Source: Arthrobacter sp. MYb229 (GTDB lineage Bacteria; Actinomycetota; Actinomycetes; Actinomycetales; Micrococcaceae). Taken from it: a stretch of 64,000 bases of DNA. Below the pieces are notes generated by a model. It was not told the DNA's origin, did no database searches, and saw nothing but the letters and a program-made list of their open reading frames with translations. Positions 26,999 to 34,994 of this stretch are shown piece after piece (position 1 is the first letter of the stretch; each line of letters begins with the position of its first letter). The stretch covers positions 124,001 through 188,000 of the forward strand of contig NZ_PCPS01000004.1 of NCBI RefSeq assembly GCF_002975405.1. The letters run 5' to 3'. A program made the position numbers and the translations under genes.

Positions 26999-27157
26999 GC
27001 CTTGATCCTAGGCATGACTTGGGACAATTTGGAGCGCATTTCTCGGTGGGCGTGCCTATGTGATGTTGGCAAGGAATGAAGCGCTCCGGGCGCATCTGTC
27101 GGAAGCTGGTGATACGTTGAGCCCATCGGGCCTTCGGGCGCATTACAGGGGGAACAC

Positions 27158-27844
27158 GTGCCACTTTTCGCAATGAATTCGATCGAGCATGACGACGCAG
27201 TCGCCGATCTCAAGAAGTACTTTGAAATCCGAGAGAACGGTCGACCTCGATATTCAGGTTCGCAGTTCGAATCCTTCGCAGGTGGAGGTGACCTTCGCGA
27301 ACCCAACAAGATCACTGCCGAGGATTTGATAGCGGTTTCGATGCTCTCGGTTCACGTTCCAGGACAGGCCGCATTGGGGATTTTGGGAACCTATGCGGAA
27401 CAGCTCGGCGAACAACTTGCTCAGATTCCAGTGGGCCTTCGATTCGAGGAGCTGACCGAAGGAGAATTCCAGAAATTTCTGGCCGACGGATCTCCCGCAG
27501 ACAAGTTGTGGGAGATCCTTCGTCAACCAGGGAACAGGTGGGGGATTGGGCAGACTACCGCGAGCAAGATCCTGGCCCGCAAGCGTCCGCATCTGATTCC
27601 TATATTCGATTCCGTGATCGCCAAGCGGGTAAAAATACCTGGCTCCGGTACTCAATGGACTCGTTGGTGGGACGCGTTCCATCAGGATCCAGCTGAGGAT
27701 GTAAAACTCGTTGAGAAGCTGAAGAGCATTCGCGAGGACGCGGGGCAAACGCACCTCTCGCTCTTGCGAGTGCTGGATATTGTGCTGTGGACAAGCGGCG
27801 GAAGGCAAGGCATCGTTCCCGATGCAACACTCGACGAGGCGTAA
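27158..27844 (+). CDS. DUF6308 family protein
   Basis: A 228-residue soluble protein. The pattern YFEIRENGRPRYSGSQFESFAGGGD ... ITAEDLIAVSMLSVHVPG ... GIGQTTASKILARKRPHLIPIFDSVIAKRV matches an uncharacterised actinobacterial family (DUF6308). The conserved W-x-I-x-R/G-x-G-x-T-x-A-S-K-x-x-A-R-K-R-P segment resembles a helix-hairpin-helix DNA-binding element, which is only a suggestion. GTG start with AGGGGGA 5 nt upstream. It is divergent from the PH-domain gene. Confidence 0.75.
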   Translation: MPLFAMNSIEHDDAVADLKKYFEIRENGRPRYSGSQFESFAGGGDLREPNKITAEDLIAVSMLSVHVPGQAALGILGTYAEQLGEQLAQIPVGLRFEELTEGEFQKFLADGSPADKLWEILRQPGNRWGIGQTTASKILARKRPHLIPIFDSVIAKRVKIPGSGTQWTRWWDAFHQDPAEDVKLVEKLKSIREDAGQTHLSLLRVLDIVLWTSGGRQGIVPDATLDEA

Positions 27845-27910
27845 CGAGCTGAACGACGAGCATCCCGCTTAGCTCCGCAAATTCCCGCCAACGGGTCAAG
27901 AATTTCATAC

Positions 27911-27964
27911 GAAAAAATGCGTGATGGTCGCTCCGGATAGTTCTCGAAGCGACCATCACGCATT
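27911..27964 (-). terminator. Terminator of ribH
   Basis: Perfect 17-bp stem (27916-27932 with 27948-27964), 15-nt loop, followed on the minus strand by TTTTTTCG. Ends the ribH transcript 19 bp after the stop. Confidence 0.9.
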
Positions 27965-27982
27965 GCGTATTAGAAGCGAACG

Positions 27983-28420
27983 CTACTCGCCGAGCGCCGC
28001 GATTGCACGCACCGCGCGCGCGGCTTCGGCGCCCTTCGTGACGAAGTGCTCGAAGTAGAACTTTTCGTGCTCTTCGCTGGAGTGGAAGTGGTGCGGGGTC
28101 AGGCTCACCGAGAAGGTCGGCACATTCGTGTCCAGCTGCACGCGCATCAACCCATCGACAACCGCCTGAGCGACAAAATCGTGGCGGTAGATCCCGCCGT
28201 CGACTACTAGCGCGGCGGCCACCACGGCATCATACTTTTCCGACTGCGCTAGCCGCTTGGCCTGCAGCGGCATCTCGTAGGCACCAGGCACGGTGACCAC
28301 ATCGATGCCGTATTCAACACCGGAAGCATCCATATCTGCTTTGAACCCTGCCAGCGACTGGTCCACGATATCTGCATGCCAGCTGGCCTTGATGAATGCG
28401 ATATTTAGTGGCTTGCTCAT
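27983..28420 (-). CDS. ribH: Type II lumazine synthase (RibH2-like)
   Basis: A 145-residue 6,7-dimethyl-8-ribityllumazine synthase, which condenses a ribityl-uracil with 3,4-dihydroxybutanone phosphate in riboflavin synthesis. The sequence follows the decameric RibH2 type known from Brucella and Mesorhizobium: IAFIKASWHADIVDQSL, VPGAYEMPLQAKRLA, DGGIYRHDFVAQAV, and SVSLTPHHFHSSEEH, rather than the icosahedral GTVIRG type. ATG 28420 has AGGAGA 5 nt upstream. It stands alone, not in a rib operon, and no FMN riboswitch is visible upstream. Confidence 0.9.
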   Translation of the reverse strand: MSKPLNIAFIKASWHADIVDQSLAGFKADMDASGVEYGIDVVTVPGAYEMPLQAKRLAQSEKYDAVVAAALVVDGGIYRHDFVAQAVVDGLMRVQLDTNVPTFSVSLTPHHFHSSEEHEKFYFEHFVTKGAEAARAVRAIAALGE

Positions 28421-28824
28421 GTAATTCTCCTGTGTCAGTTTTTCTTGTATTAGGCAAAATCTCATCGGAGCCATTCGAACTGCTCAACGGCTCGGGCAGT
28501 CTGAAAACCAAGCTCTCCCTATCCAGCCTAGTGTCCTGCGTCTCATTCGCTTCAATGGCGGCGAGAATTGTTGTAACGATTGCTCTCCGCCGAGTGCCTA
28601 CCCCGTAGCAGCGCCAGCGGCACCGATCTGGAATCGATGGCTGGCCCGTTGTACTTGATGCCCGGCTAGTTCGGGGCAACCGGACTATTTTCCTGCGGCG
28701 TGCTGCACTAGGCTTAAATCGCCTCGGAATCGCGTCTGATCTCGACATCTTGTTCATCGCGACGCGCTGTGGAGTGCCATCCGGCGGAACCTGCCCCGAC
28801 AAGATCAAACCGAACGGAAACTTG
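28421..28824. other. Divergent intergenic region, ribH side
   Basis: 404 bp between ribH and the DinB-fold gene. I looked on the minus strand for the conserved RFN blocks of an FMN riboswitch and did not find them. A TAATAC on the minus strand near 28450 could be a ribH -10. Open frames running through here (for example 28314-28808 minus) lack support. Confidence 0.5.
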
Positions 28825-29454
28825 ATGCACGAGTATGATTTCTGGAATGCAATCCACGCTGAACGGCACAGGCTCCTGGAAATATTGTCGCGACTGGATC
28901 ATGAGGCTTGGCAATCTCCCACGCTGTGCAGCAATTGGTCGGTCTCCCAGGTTGTCGCGCATCTGAGCGCCGCCGCAAACACCGGCACGATGTCTTGGCT
29001 GCGCAGCATCGTGTTGGCAGGTTTCAACTCCGCTGTGCATAACGAGCGTAGGCTGCGCAGATATTTGGGCGACACTCCTGCCCAGACGCTCGCGAACCTG
29101 CGTGCATCCGCCGAGAACACAGTCGCCCCGACCAAGGATTACGCGGCGATGCTCGGGGAAGTGATCGTCCACGGTCAGGACATCGCCCGGCCGCTTGCCC
29201 TCGAGCTGATCCCTGATCCGGATGCGGTGCACGAGGTTGCCAAATTCTTCTCCGAGCGGGATTTCGCGGTGAACAGCAAACGCCTCGTCACTGGTCTGGC
29301 CCTGAAAGCCGAAGATTCTTCCTTCTCGGCGGGAGACGGGCCGCTGGTCAAAGGCAAGCAACTCGATCTTGTCATGATCATGGCGGGACGGCCTGACTAC
29401 CTGTCTTCCCTTCGCGGCGACGGGGTAGCGGTGCTCGCACAGCGGCTAGCCTAG
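28825..29454 (+). CDS. Mycothiol-dependent maleylpyruvate isomerase-like protein
   Basis: A 209-residue DinB-fold protein of the mycothiol-dependent maleylpyruvate isomerase family. Features: EYDFWNAIHAERHRLLEILSRLDHEAWQSPTLCSNWSVSQVVAHLSAAA at the N-terminus (metal ligand His in VVAHL) and GEVIVHGQDIARPL (second ligand region), ending in a C-terminal MDMP-like domain. The start at ATG 28825 begins the family sequence; an extension to 28750 does not. Mycothiol use fits an actinobacterium. Exact substrate unknown. Confidence 0.8.
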   Translation: MHEYDFWNAIHAERHRLLEILSRLDHEAWQSPTLCSNWSVSQVVAHLSAAANTGTMSWLRSIVLAGFNSAVHNERRLRRYLGDTPAQTLANLRASAENTVAPTKDYAAMLGEVIVHGQDIARPLALELIPDPDAVHEVAKFFSERDFAVNSKRLVTGLALKAEDSSFSAGDGPLVKGKQLDLVMIMAGRPDYLSSLRGDGVAVLAQRLA

Positions 29455-29503
29455 GGAATCCCGTGAAGTAGCCAGGCCGGTAAAGATCAGCTCGGCGTTC
29501 TCC

Positions 29504-30526
29504 CTAGCGCCAGCCCAGCAGCGGAGCGACATGTTTGAGCACCGATTCGATAACGTGTGCGTTGTACTCGACTCCTAGCTGATTGGGCACGGTCAGCAGC
29601 AAGGTATCCGCCGCGGCAATGGCCTCATCCTCGGCCAGCGTCTTGGCCAGTTCATCGGGTTCTCCGGCATAGGACTTGCCGAAAATTGCGCGGGTTTTGG
29701 CGTCGATGTTGCCGATCTGGTCGGAGCTGTAGCGGTCGCGTCCGAAGTACTGCCAGTCCCGCTCATCGGTCAGGGCAAAGATGCTGCGGCTCACCGAGAC
29801 CCGCGGTTCGCGTGCATGGCCAGCGTCTTTCCATGCCTGTCGGTAGAGCTCGATTTGCTCGGCCTGCTGCACATGGAACGGTTTGCCGGATTCGTCGTCT
29901 TTCAGCGTGGAGCTTTGCAGGTTCATTCCAAGTTTCGCCGCCCACACGGCGGTGGCGTTCGAGCCCGAGCCCCACCAGATGCGCTCGCGCAAACCCTCGG
30001 AGTGAGGTTCTATGCGCAAGAGCCCCGGGGGATTGGGGAACATCGGCTTGGGGCTGGGCTGGGCGAATCCTTCTCCGGAGAGCACTTGGAGCAGACGCTC
30101 GGTATGCCGGCGTCCCATCTCGGCGTCGCTCTCGCCCTCATGCGGTTCGAAACCAAAATGGCGCCACCCGTCGATGACCTGTTCCGGTGAACCGCGGCTG
30201 ATGCCCAACTGCAGGCGGCGGTTGGAGATGAGGTCGGCGGATCCGGCGTCCTCGGCCATGTACAACGGGTTTTCGTAGCGCATGTCGATGACGCCGGTGC
30301 CGATTTCGATGCGGCTGGTGCGCGCTCCGATGGCGGCGAGCAGCGGGAAGGGGGATGCGTATTGCTGGGCGAAGTGGTGCACGCGGAAGTATGCGCCGTC
30401 CGCGCCGAGTTCCTCGGCCGCAACCGCTAGATCGATTGCTTGCAGCAGCGCATCCGAGGCACTGCGGGTTCCTGACTGTGGGTGATCAGTCCAATGCCCA
30501 AAGGACAAAAATCCGATGTTCTTCAT
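29504..30526 (-). CDS. LLM-class flavin-dependent oxidoreductase
   Basis: A 340-residue luciferase-like monooxygenase with TIM-barrel segments FLSFGHWTDHP, AVAAEELGADGAYFRVHHFAQQYASPFPLLAAIGART, IEIGTGVIDMRYENPLYMAEDAGSADLISNRRLQLGISRGSPEQ. It would use FMNH2 or F420 supplied by a partner reductase. Start ATG 30526 opens the first beta strand. It lies 60 bp after bioD in the same direction and could be read as the distal gene of the biotin operon, but may have its own promoter. Confidence 0.85.
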   Translation of the reverse strand: MKNIGFLSFGHWTDHPQSGTRSASDALLQAIDLAVAAEELGADGAYFRVHHFAQQYASPFPLLAAIGARTSRIEIGTGVIDMRYENPLYMAEDAGSADLISNRRLQLGISRGSPEQVIDGWRHFGFEPHEGESDAEMGRRHTERLLQVLSGEGFAQPSPKPMFPNPPGLLRIEPHSEGLRERIWWGSGSNATAVWAAKLGMNLQSSTLKDDESGKPFHVQQAEQIELYRQAWKDAGHAREPRVSVSRSIFALTDERDWQYFGRDRYSSDQIGNIDAKTRAIFGKSYAGEPDELAKTLAEDEAIAAADTLLLTVPNQLGVEYNAHVIESVLKHVAPLLGWR

Positions 30527-30585
30527 ACTTGTGCCCAACGCATATTGCCCGGCCGGTATTCCGCAAGGTCGCCGCGCCCGGGGGG

Positions 30586-31296
30586 CTAGGCGGGAATCGG
30601 AGCCAGCGCACGGGCCGCTGCGGCCAGCGCCTCCGGGCGGCGTGCCGGATCGCGGACCAGATTTGCGGGCAGTCTCCCGGCGAAGCTCCACCCGAAACGG
30701 GTGGCTAAGGCCCGCAGACCCGCCAGATTGCATTCGGCAAGCTGCGTGGGGCGGTCCGGGTAGCTGCCCAGCACCAGCGTGCCGCGGGAGAAGCCGCGGG
30801 CCGCACAGGCCTCCAAGGTCAGCGCGGTGTGGTTCAGGGTTCCCAGGTCCGGGCGGGTGACGACCACCAGCTCCGCCGAGACGGCCGCGGCCAGATCAGC
30901 GATGGTTTCGCCCGCGGACGTCAGCTCGACCAAGAGCCCTCCGGCGCCCTCGACAAGCACCTCGTCATAGGCAGCTGCCAGCTCGCGGATCCGCCGCACG
31001 TGCTCGGCCAGGGGCGGCAGGACCTCGGCGGGGTCGGCGAATCCCGCGCACCGGGCCGCATCCAGCGGTGCCATCGGCGCACACAGCCGCACCCCCTCGG
31101 CGGTGCCCAGCCGCTCCGGGTGGCCAAGCCAGCCGGCCGCGTCTTGCACGTCTCCGGGCTGTCCGGGAAGCACACCGGTCTGCGCCGGCTTGTAGATCGC
31201 CGCCCGGGCACCGCGGGCCAGCGCCCGGGCGGCGAGCACGGCGGTGGCCACCGTCTTGCCCACCTCGGTGTCGGTTCCGGTGATGGCGTGGATCAT
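30586..31296 (-). CDS. bioD: ATP-dependent dethiobiotin synthetase
   Basis: A 236-residue P-loop enzyme that closes the ureido ring of dethiobiotin using CO2 and ATP. P-loop GTDTEVGKT at residues 7-15; conserved VEGAGGLLVELTSAGETIADLA (EGAGG Mg/ATP loop). The ATG overlaps the P450 stop by 4 nt (ATGA). A long frame continuing upstream on the same strand is the shadow of the P450 gene. Last bio gene of the bioB-A-F-P450-D operon. Confidence 0.93.
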   Translation of the reverse strand: MIHAITGTDTEVGKTVATAVLAARALARGARAAIYKPAQTGVLPGQPGDVQDAAGWLGHPERLGTAEGVRLCAPMAPLDAARCAGFADPAEVLPPLAEHVRRIRELAAAYDEVLVEGAGGLLVELTSAGETIADLAAAVSAELVVVTRPDLGTLNHTALTLEACAARGFSRGTLVLGSYPDRPTQLAECNLAGLRALATRFGWSFAGRLPANLVRDPARRPEALAAAARALAPIPA

Positions 31297-32471
31297 CGGT
31301 GGGTCCTTTCGAAGGGGAATCCAGTCGGCACCGCGACCGGCGCCTGGAAGGAGAGCAGGTGGGCGAAGCGTGGGGCCGCGCCGGCGGCTTCGAGGTCCGG
31401 AAGGCAACGGGCCGTTTCGGCGAGCACCAGTTCGGCCTCCATCCGGGCCAGGCCCGCCCCCAAGCAGCGGTGGACGCCATGGCCGAAGGCCAGCGAATCG
31501 TCGCCGCCGGTGCCGAGGATTCCGCCGGACAGGCGCAGCACCAGCTCCTCGCCGACGGCGAATTCGTGATCGCCGACGCGGGCGTCCACCGCGGCGATGC
31601 GCCGCCAGGTTGGCACCGAGGAGGCGACGGCCAACACCTCGCGCACCACGGCTTGGGCCGCGGCTGGTCCGGTGTCCGGGTCGGCGCAGGCGGCCCAGTG
31701 GCCCTCGCGCAGCGCCGCGTGCAGAGTGCTCTGGATGAGCATCGCGGTGGTCTCCTGTCCGGCGATCCCCAGGAAGTAGGCCAGCGAGCGGATTTGGCGT
31801 TCGGGAACTCCCGAGCGATGCAGCACGGCATAGAGGTTCGGCTCCTGGCTCCTGACCGCCTCGTGAACCGTCTGATCCAGCCAGGCATAGAATTCGGCGG
31901 CGCTGGCGGCGAGCACCAGCTGTCGTTCCTCCTCGGGCCACCCCCAGAACAATTCCAGCGAATCCTGGCTCCAGCGTTTGAGTTTTTCGGCCGGCGGCAC
32001 GCGCACCCCGGTCAGCACCGCCATGATTTCGACGGGGATCACCGCGGCCAGCTCTACGGCCAGATCCAGGGATTCCCCGTTGCGGTAGCGCGGTTCGAGC
32101 CGGGCGCAGATTTCCCGCACTCGTTCGGTGACCGGCTGGCGCTGCGACTGGACCTTGGCGGGGCTGAAGAATCCGGCGACGAGCCGGCGCACGGAGAGGT
32201 GTTCGCTGCCCGAGGCGCTGGCGAGCACCGGTGGCAGCGCGAATTTCACCGCGGCCAGGATCCGCAACGCGGCCGGGGTGAGGTTGATGGCGGTGCTCAG
32301 CGCGTTGGCCGTGGTGAATTCCCCGGGGCGGCGCAAGATGCCGCGCACCGTGTCCGGGTCCTCGACGCTGCGGTAGCGCCGGTTGATGGCTTCGGGAAAG
32401 GCCGCGGGCAGCGGGCCGGCCAGCGGGGCGTCGGCCAAGCTGCCGGCGGTGGGGGCGTAGGGGCAATTCAT
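31293..32471 (-). CDS. Cytochrome P450 embedded in the biotin operon
   Basis: A 392-residue soluble class P450 of the CYP107-like type. The I-helix oxygen motif is AGQETT (237-242) and the heme loop is FGHGVHRCLG with thiolate Cys336. The K-helix ExxR motif is E278-V-L-A281: the arginine is replaced by alanine, which is rare. ATG overlaps bioF by 4 nt and the stop overlaps bioD by 4 nt, so it is an integral operon member. By position it resembles Bacillus BioI, which cleaves fatty acyl-ACP to pimeloyl-ACP; that role here is an inference. No redox partner gene is nearby. Confidence 0.88.
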   Translation of the reverse strand: MNCPYAPTAGSLADAPLAGPLPAAFPEAINRRYRSVEDPDTVRGILRRPGEFTTANALSTAINLTPAALRILAAVKFALPPVLASASGSEHLSVRRLVAGFFSPAKVQSQRQPVTERVREICARLEPRYRNGESLDLAVELAAVIPVEIMAVLTGVRVPPAEKLKRWSQDSLELFWGWPEEERQLVLAASAAEFYAWLDQTVHEAVRSQEPNLYAVLHRSGVPERQIRSLAYFLGIAGQETTAMLIQSTLHAALREGHWAACADPDTGPAAAQAVVREVLAVASSVPTWRRIAAVDARVGDHEFAVGEELVLRLSGGILGTGGDDSLAFGHGVHRCLGAGLARMEAELVLAETARCLPDLEAAGAAPRFAHLLSFQAPVAVPTGFPFERTHR

Positions 32472-33643
32472 GATTCCTCCTCGATGGCCGCCCGGGCTAC
32501 CTTCCCGATGGCCGTGGACAGTTCGGCCGGTTGCTGGTGGGCGTGGGCGGTCAGCCGGATACGGGAGATTCCGTCGGGGACGCTGGGCGGGCGGAAGCAG
32601 GATACCGCGATGCCCTGCGCGGCCAGGGTGGCGGCGGCCCGCACGGCGGCCGCGGCGCTGGGCATCTTCACCGAGTGGATCGGTCCGGCCCCGGATTCCA
32701 CCCGCCCGGCCAGTTCCGGGTACTCCGCCAACAGACCGCGGATCAACCGCTGGTTCCGGGCCAGCGCGGCAAGCCGGGCCCGGTCCGCCAAGCGCAGGGC
32801 GGCCAAGGCACCGCCGGCGGCGGCGGGGGCCAGCGCGGTGTCGAAGATGAAGGTGCGGGCGGTATTGAGCAGATGTTCGCGCAGCGCTGCGGCAGCCGGG
32901 CCGCCGAAAAGCACCGCTCCGCCTTGGGCGCCCAGCGACTTGGACAGGGTTGCGGTGGTGATTACCTGGCCGCGAGCTTCGAGGCCGGCGGCGCGCAGCG
33001 CCGACCCGGATTCGCTGGCGGCCAGCGAGTGGGCCTCATCCACCAGCAGCAGCGCGCCGAACTCCCGGCACGATGCTGCCAGCTCGGTTAGCGGCGCAGC
33101 GTCGCCGAAAACCGAGTAAACCGATTCGACGGCCAGCAGCACCCGAGGCTTGGGGTGCGCGCTGCTGTGGTTGGCTTGGAGCAGCCGCCGGAAGCTGGCC
33201 AGGTCGTTGTGCCCGGCGGTGGCCACAGCCGCGCCGGAGAGCCTGGCCCCGTCGACCAGGCTGGCATGGGCATGCTCGTCCAGGATGAACAGGCTGCCCG
33301 GACCGCCCAGGGAGCCGAGCACCCCGAGGTTGGCGGTATACCCGCTGGAGAAGACCAAGGCGGCATCCCGGTGCGTATACCGGCACAGCGCGGCCTCCAG
33401 CTCCCGGTGCACTGCTAGAGTTCCGCTGGCCATTCGGCTTGCACCGGCCCCGGTGCCGTAGCTTTCCAGGGTTTCGGCGGCGGCCCGGAGCACCTCGGGA
33501 TGATTCGAGAGACCCAGATAGTCGTTGGAGGCCAAATCAATGGATCCGGCCCGCAGCGCATCGCTGCGGCGCAGGCCGCGGCGCTCGCGCACGGTGGCTC
33601 GGGCGGACAGCCAGCGCTCCCAGCCGGAGGTATTCTCAGCCAT
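32468..33643 (-). CDS. bioF: 8-amino-7-oxononanoate synthase
   Basis: A 391-residue PLP enzyme condensing pimeloyl-CoA/ACP with alanine, the first step of the biotin ring assembly. Alpha-oxoamine synthase features: DLASNDYLGLSNHP, GTGAGASRMASGTLAVHRELE, the aspartate in LLVDEAHSLA and the PLP lysine in TATLSKSLGAQGG. Overlaps bioA by 8 nt and the P450 gene by 4 nt. The start ATG 33643 sits inside the bioA 3' end, consistent with coupled translation. Confidence 0.93.
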   Translation of the reverse strand: MAENTSGWERWLSARATVRERRGLRRSDALRAGSIDLASNDYLGLSNHPEVLRAAAETLESYGTGAGASRMASGTLAVHRELEAALCRYTHRDAALVFSSGYTANLGVLGSLGGPGSLFILDEHAHASLVDGARLSGAAVATAGHNDLASFRRLLQANHSSAHPKPRVLLAVESVYSVFGDAAPLTELAASCREFGALLLVDEAHSLAASESGSALRAAGLEARGQVITTATLSKSLGAQGGAVLFGGPAAAALREHLLNTARTFIFDTALAPAAAGGALAALRLADRARLAALARNQRLIRGLLAEYPELAGRVESGAGPIHSVKMPSAAAAVRAAATLAAQGIAVSCFRPPSVPDGISRIRLTAHAHQQPAELSTAIGKVARAAIEEES

Positions 33644-34994
33644 GGACCTGCTCCACCGCGGCCAGCAGTCCGCGGCCGAGCGCGGCGAGCTCTTCGGGGG
33701 TGCTGATATAGGGAGGCATGACGTAGACCAGATCGCGGAACGGGCGCACCCAGACCCCCTGCGCTACCGCCGCTCGAGTCACTTCGGGTACGTCAACCGG
33801 GGCGTGAAGTTGGATGACTCCAACCCCGCCGAGCACCCGCACGTCCTTGACTGATGCCAGTCCGGCCGCCGGGGCGAGCCCGGTGCGCAGCCCGGATTCC
33901 AGCGCGGTAACCTGGGCCTGCCAGGGTGCCGCCGGTGGGCTGCCGGCCGGTGCCCCGACGAGCAGGTCAAGCGAGGCGCAGGCCACCGCGCAGGCCAGCG
34001 GGTTGCCCATGAAGGTCGGCCCATGCAGCAGCGCGGACCCGGCGGACCGAGTTCCGCTGGCAAGCGCGGAGCCGATTTTGCTGGTGCAAAGCATCGCGGC
34101 CAGGGTGAGATACCCTCCGGTCAGCGCCTTGCCCACGCACATGATGTCCGGGACGATGCCTGCATGCGCCACGGCGAACAGCTCGCCGGTGCGTCCGAAT
34201 CCGGTGGCGATTTCATCGGCAATCAGCGGCAGGTCGTGTTCGTCGGCGAGTTCGCGCAGGATGCCGAGCGCCGCCGGCGGGTAGATGTGCATCCCTCCGG
34301 CGCCCTGGAGCACCGGTTCGCACACGATCCCGGCCAGCTGTGCGGAGTTTTCGGAGATCAATGCGCGCACCGTGCATTCCCAATCGGCCAGCTCGGAGAC
34401 GAGGTATTCCCAGTGCCCCTGTGCGCTGCGGCGTGCGCTCGGGGGCTTGGGCAGGAACAGCTCGGCGGAGGAGCGCGGCGCGAAAGCCGCGTGCATTCCG
34501 TCCTGCGGGTCGCAGATGCCCATGGTGGCGAAGGTGTCCCCGTGGTAGCCGCCGCGCAGGGCCGCGAAGCGGTGGCGCGTGGTGCGGCCCTTTGCCTCCT
34601 GGTATTGGAGGGCGAGCTTCAGGGCCACCTCGACGCTGATCGACCCGGAATCGGCGAGGAACACGTGGCGCAGCTCGCCCGGGGCCAGGTCCACCAGCCG
34701 CTCGGCCAATTCGATGGCCGGGGCGTGGGTCAGCCCGCCGAACATCACATGGCTGAATTTCTCCAGCTGCCCGCGCGCCGCGGCATCCAGCGCCGGGTTG
34801 CGGTAGCCGTGCACGGCTGACCACCACGAGGACATCCCGTCGATCACCTCGCGGCGGATGCCGGTTTCGTCTTCGAGGACCAGCCGGGCGCCGCGTGCCT
34901 CGGTGACCGCGTAGCCTGCCCCGGCATCAAGCGCGGCATAGGGGTGCCAGAGCAATCCTGCGTCGCGGGAGAGCAGGCTGGCATCGGTGGGCAT
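33636..34994 (-). CDS. bioA: Adenosylmethionine-8-amino-7-oxononanoate aminotransferase
   Basis: A 452-residue class III aminotransferase giving 7,8-diaminononanoate from KAPA with S-adenosylmethionine as amino donor. Signatures: GMSSWWSAVHGYRNP and SHVMFGGLTHAPAIELAERL (substrate side), YHGDTFATMGICDP, LIADEIATGFGRTGELFA and the PLP lysine in CVGKALTGGYLTLAA. Start ATG 34994 overlaps the bioB stop by one nucleotide (TGATG). The longer reading to 35126 lies within bioB and is rejected. Confidence 0.93.
   Translation of the reverse strand: MPTDASLLSRDAGLLWHPYAALDAGAGYAVTEARGARLVLEDETGIRREVIDGMSSWWSAVHGYRNPALDAAARGQLEKFSHVMFGGLTHAPAIELAERLVDLAPGELRHVFLADSGSISVEVALKLALQYQEAKGRTTRHRFAALRGGYHGDTFATMGICDPQDGMHAAFAPRSSAELFLPKPPSARRSAQGHWEYLVSELADWECTVRALISENSAQLAGIVCEPVLQGAGGMHIYPPAALGILRELADEHDLPLIADEIATGFGRTGELFAVAHAGIVPDIMCVGKALTGGYLTLAAMLCTSKIGSALASGTRSAGSALLHGPTFMGNPLACAVACASLDLLVGAPAGSPPAAPWQAQVTALESGLRTGLAPAAGLASVKDVRVLGGVGVIQLHAPVDVPEVTRAAVAQGVWVRPFRDLVYVMPPYISTPEELAALGRGLLAAVEQVHG

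Noticed and set aside
28421-28720. FMN riboswitch upstream of ribH
   Set aside because: The conserved RFN blocks were not found on the minus strand.
31297-32466. Upstream extension of bioD to 626 codons
   Set aside because: It overlays the P450 gene in another frame; bioD starts at 31296 with an ATGA overlap and its P-loop begins at residue 7.
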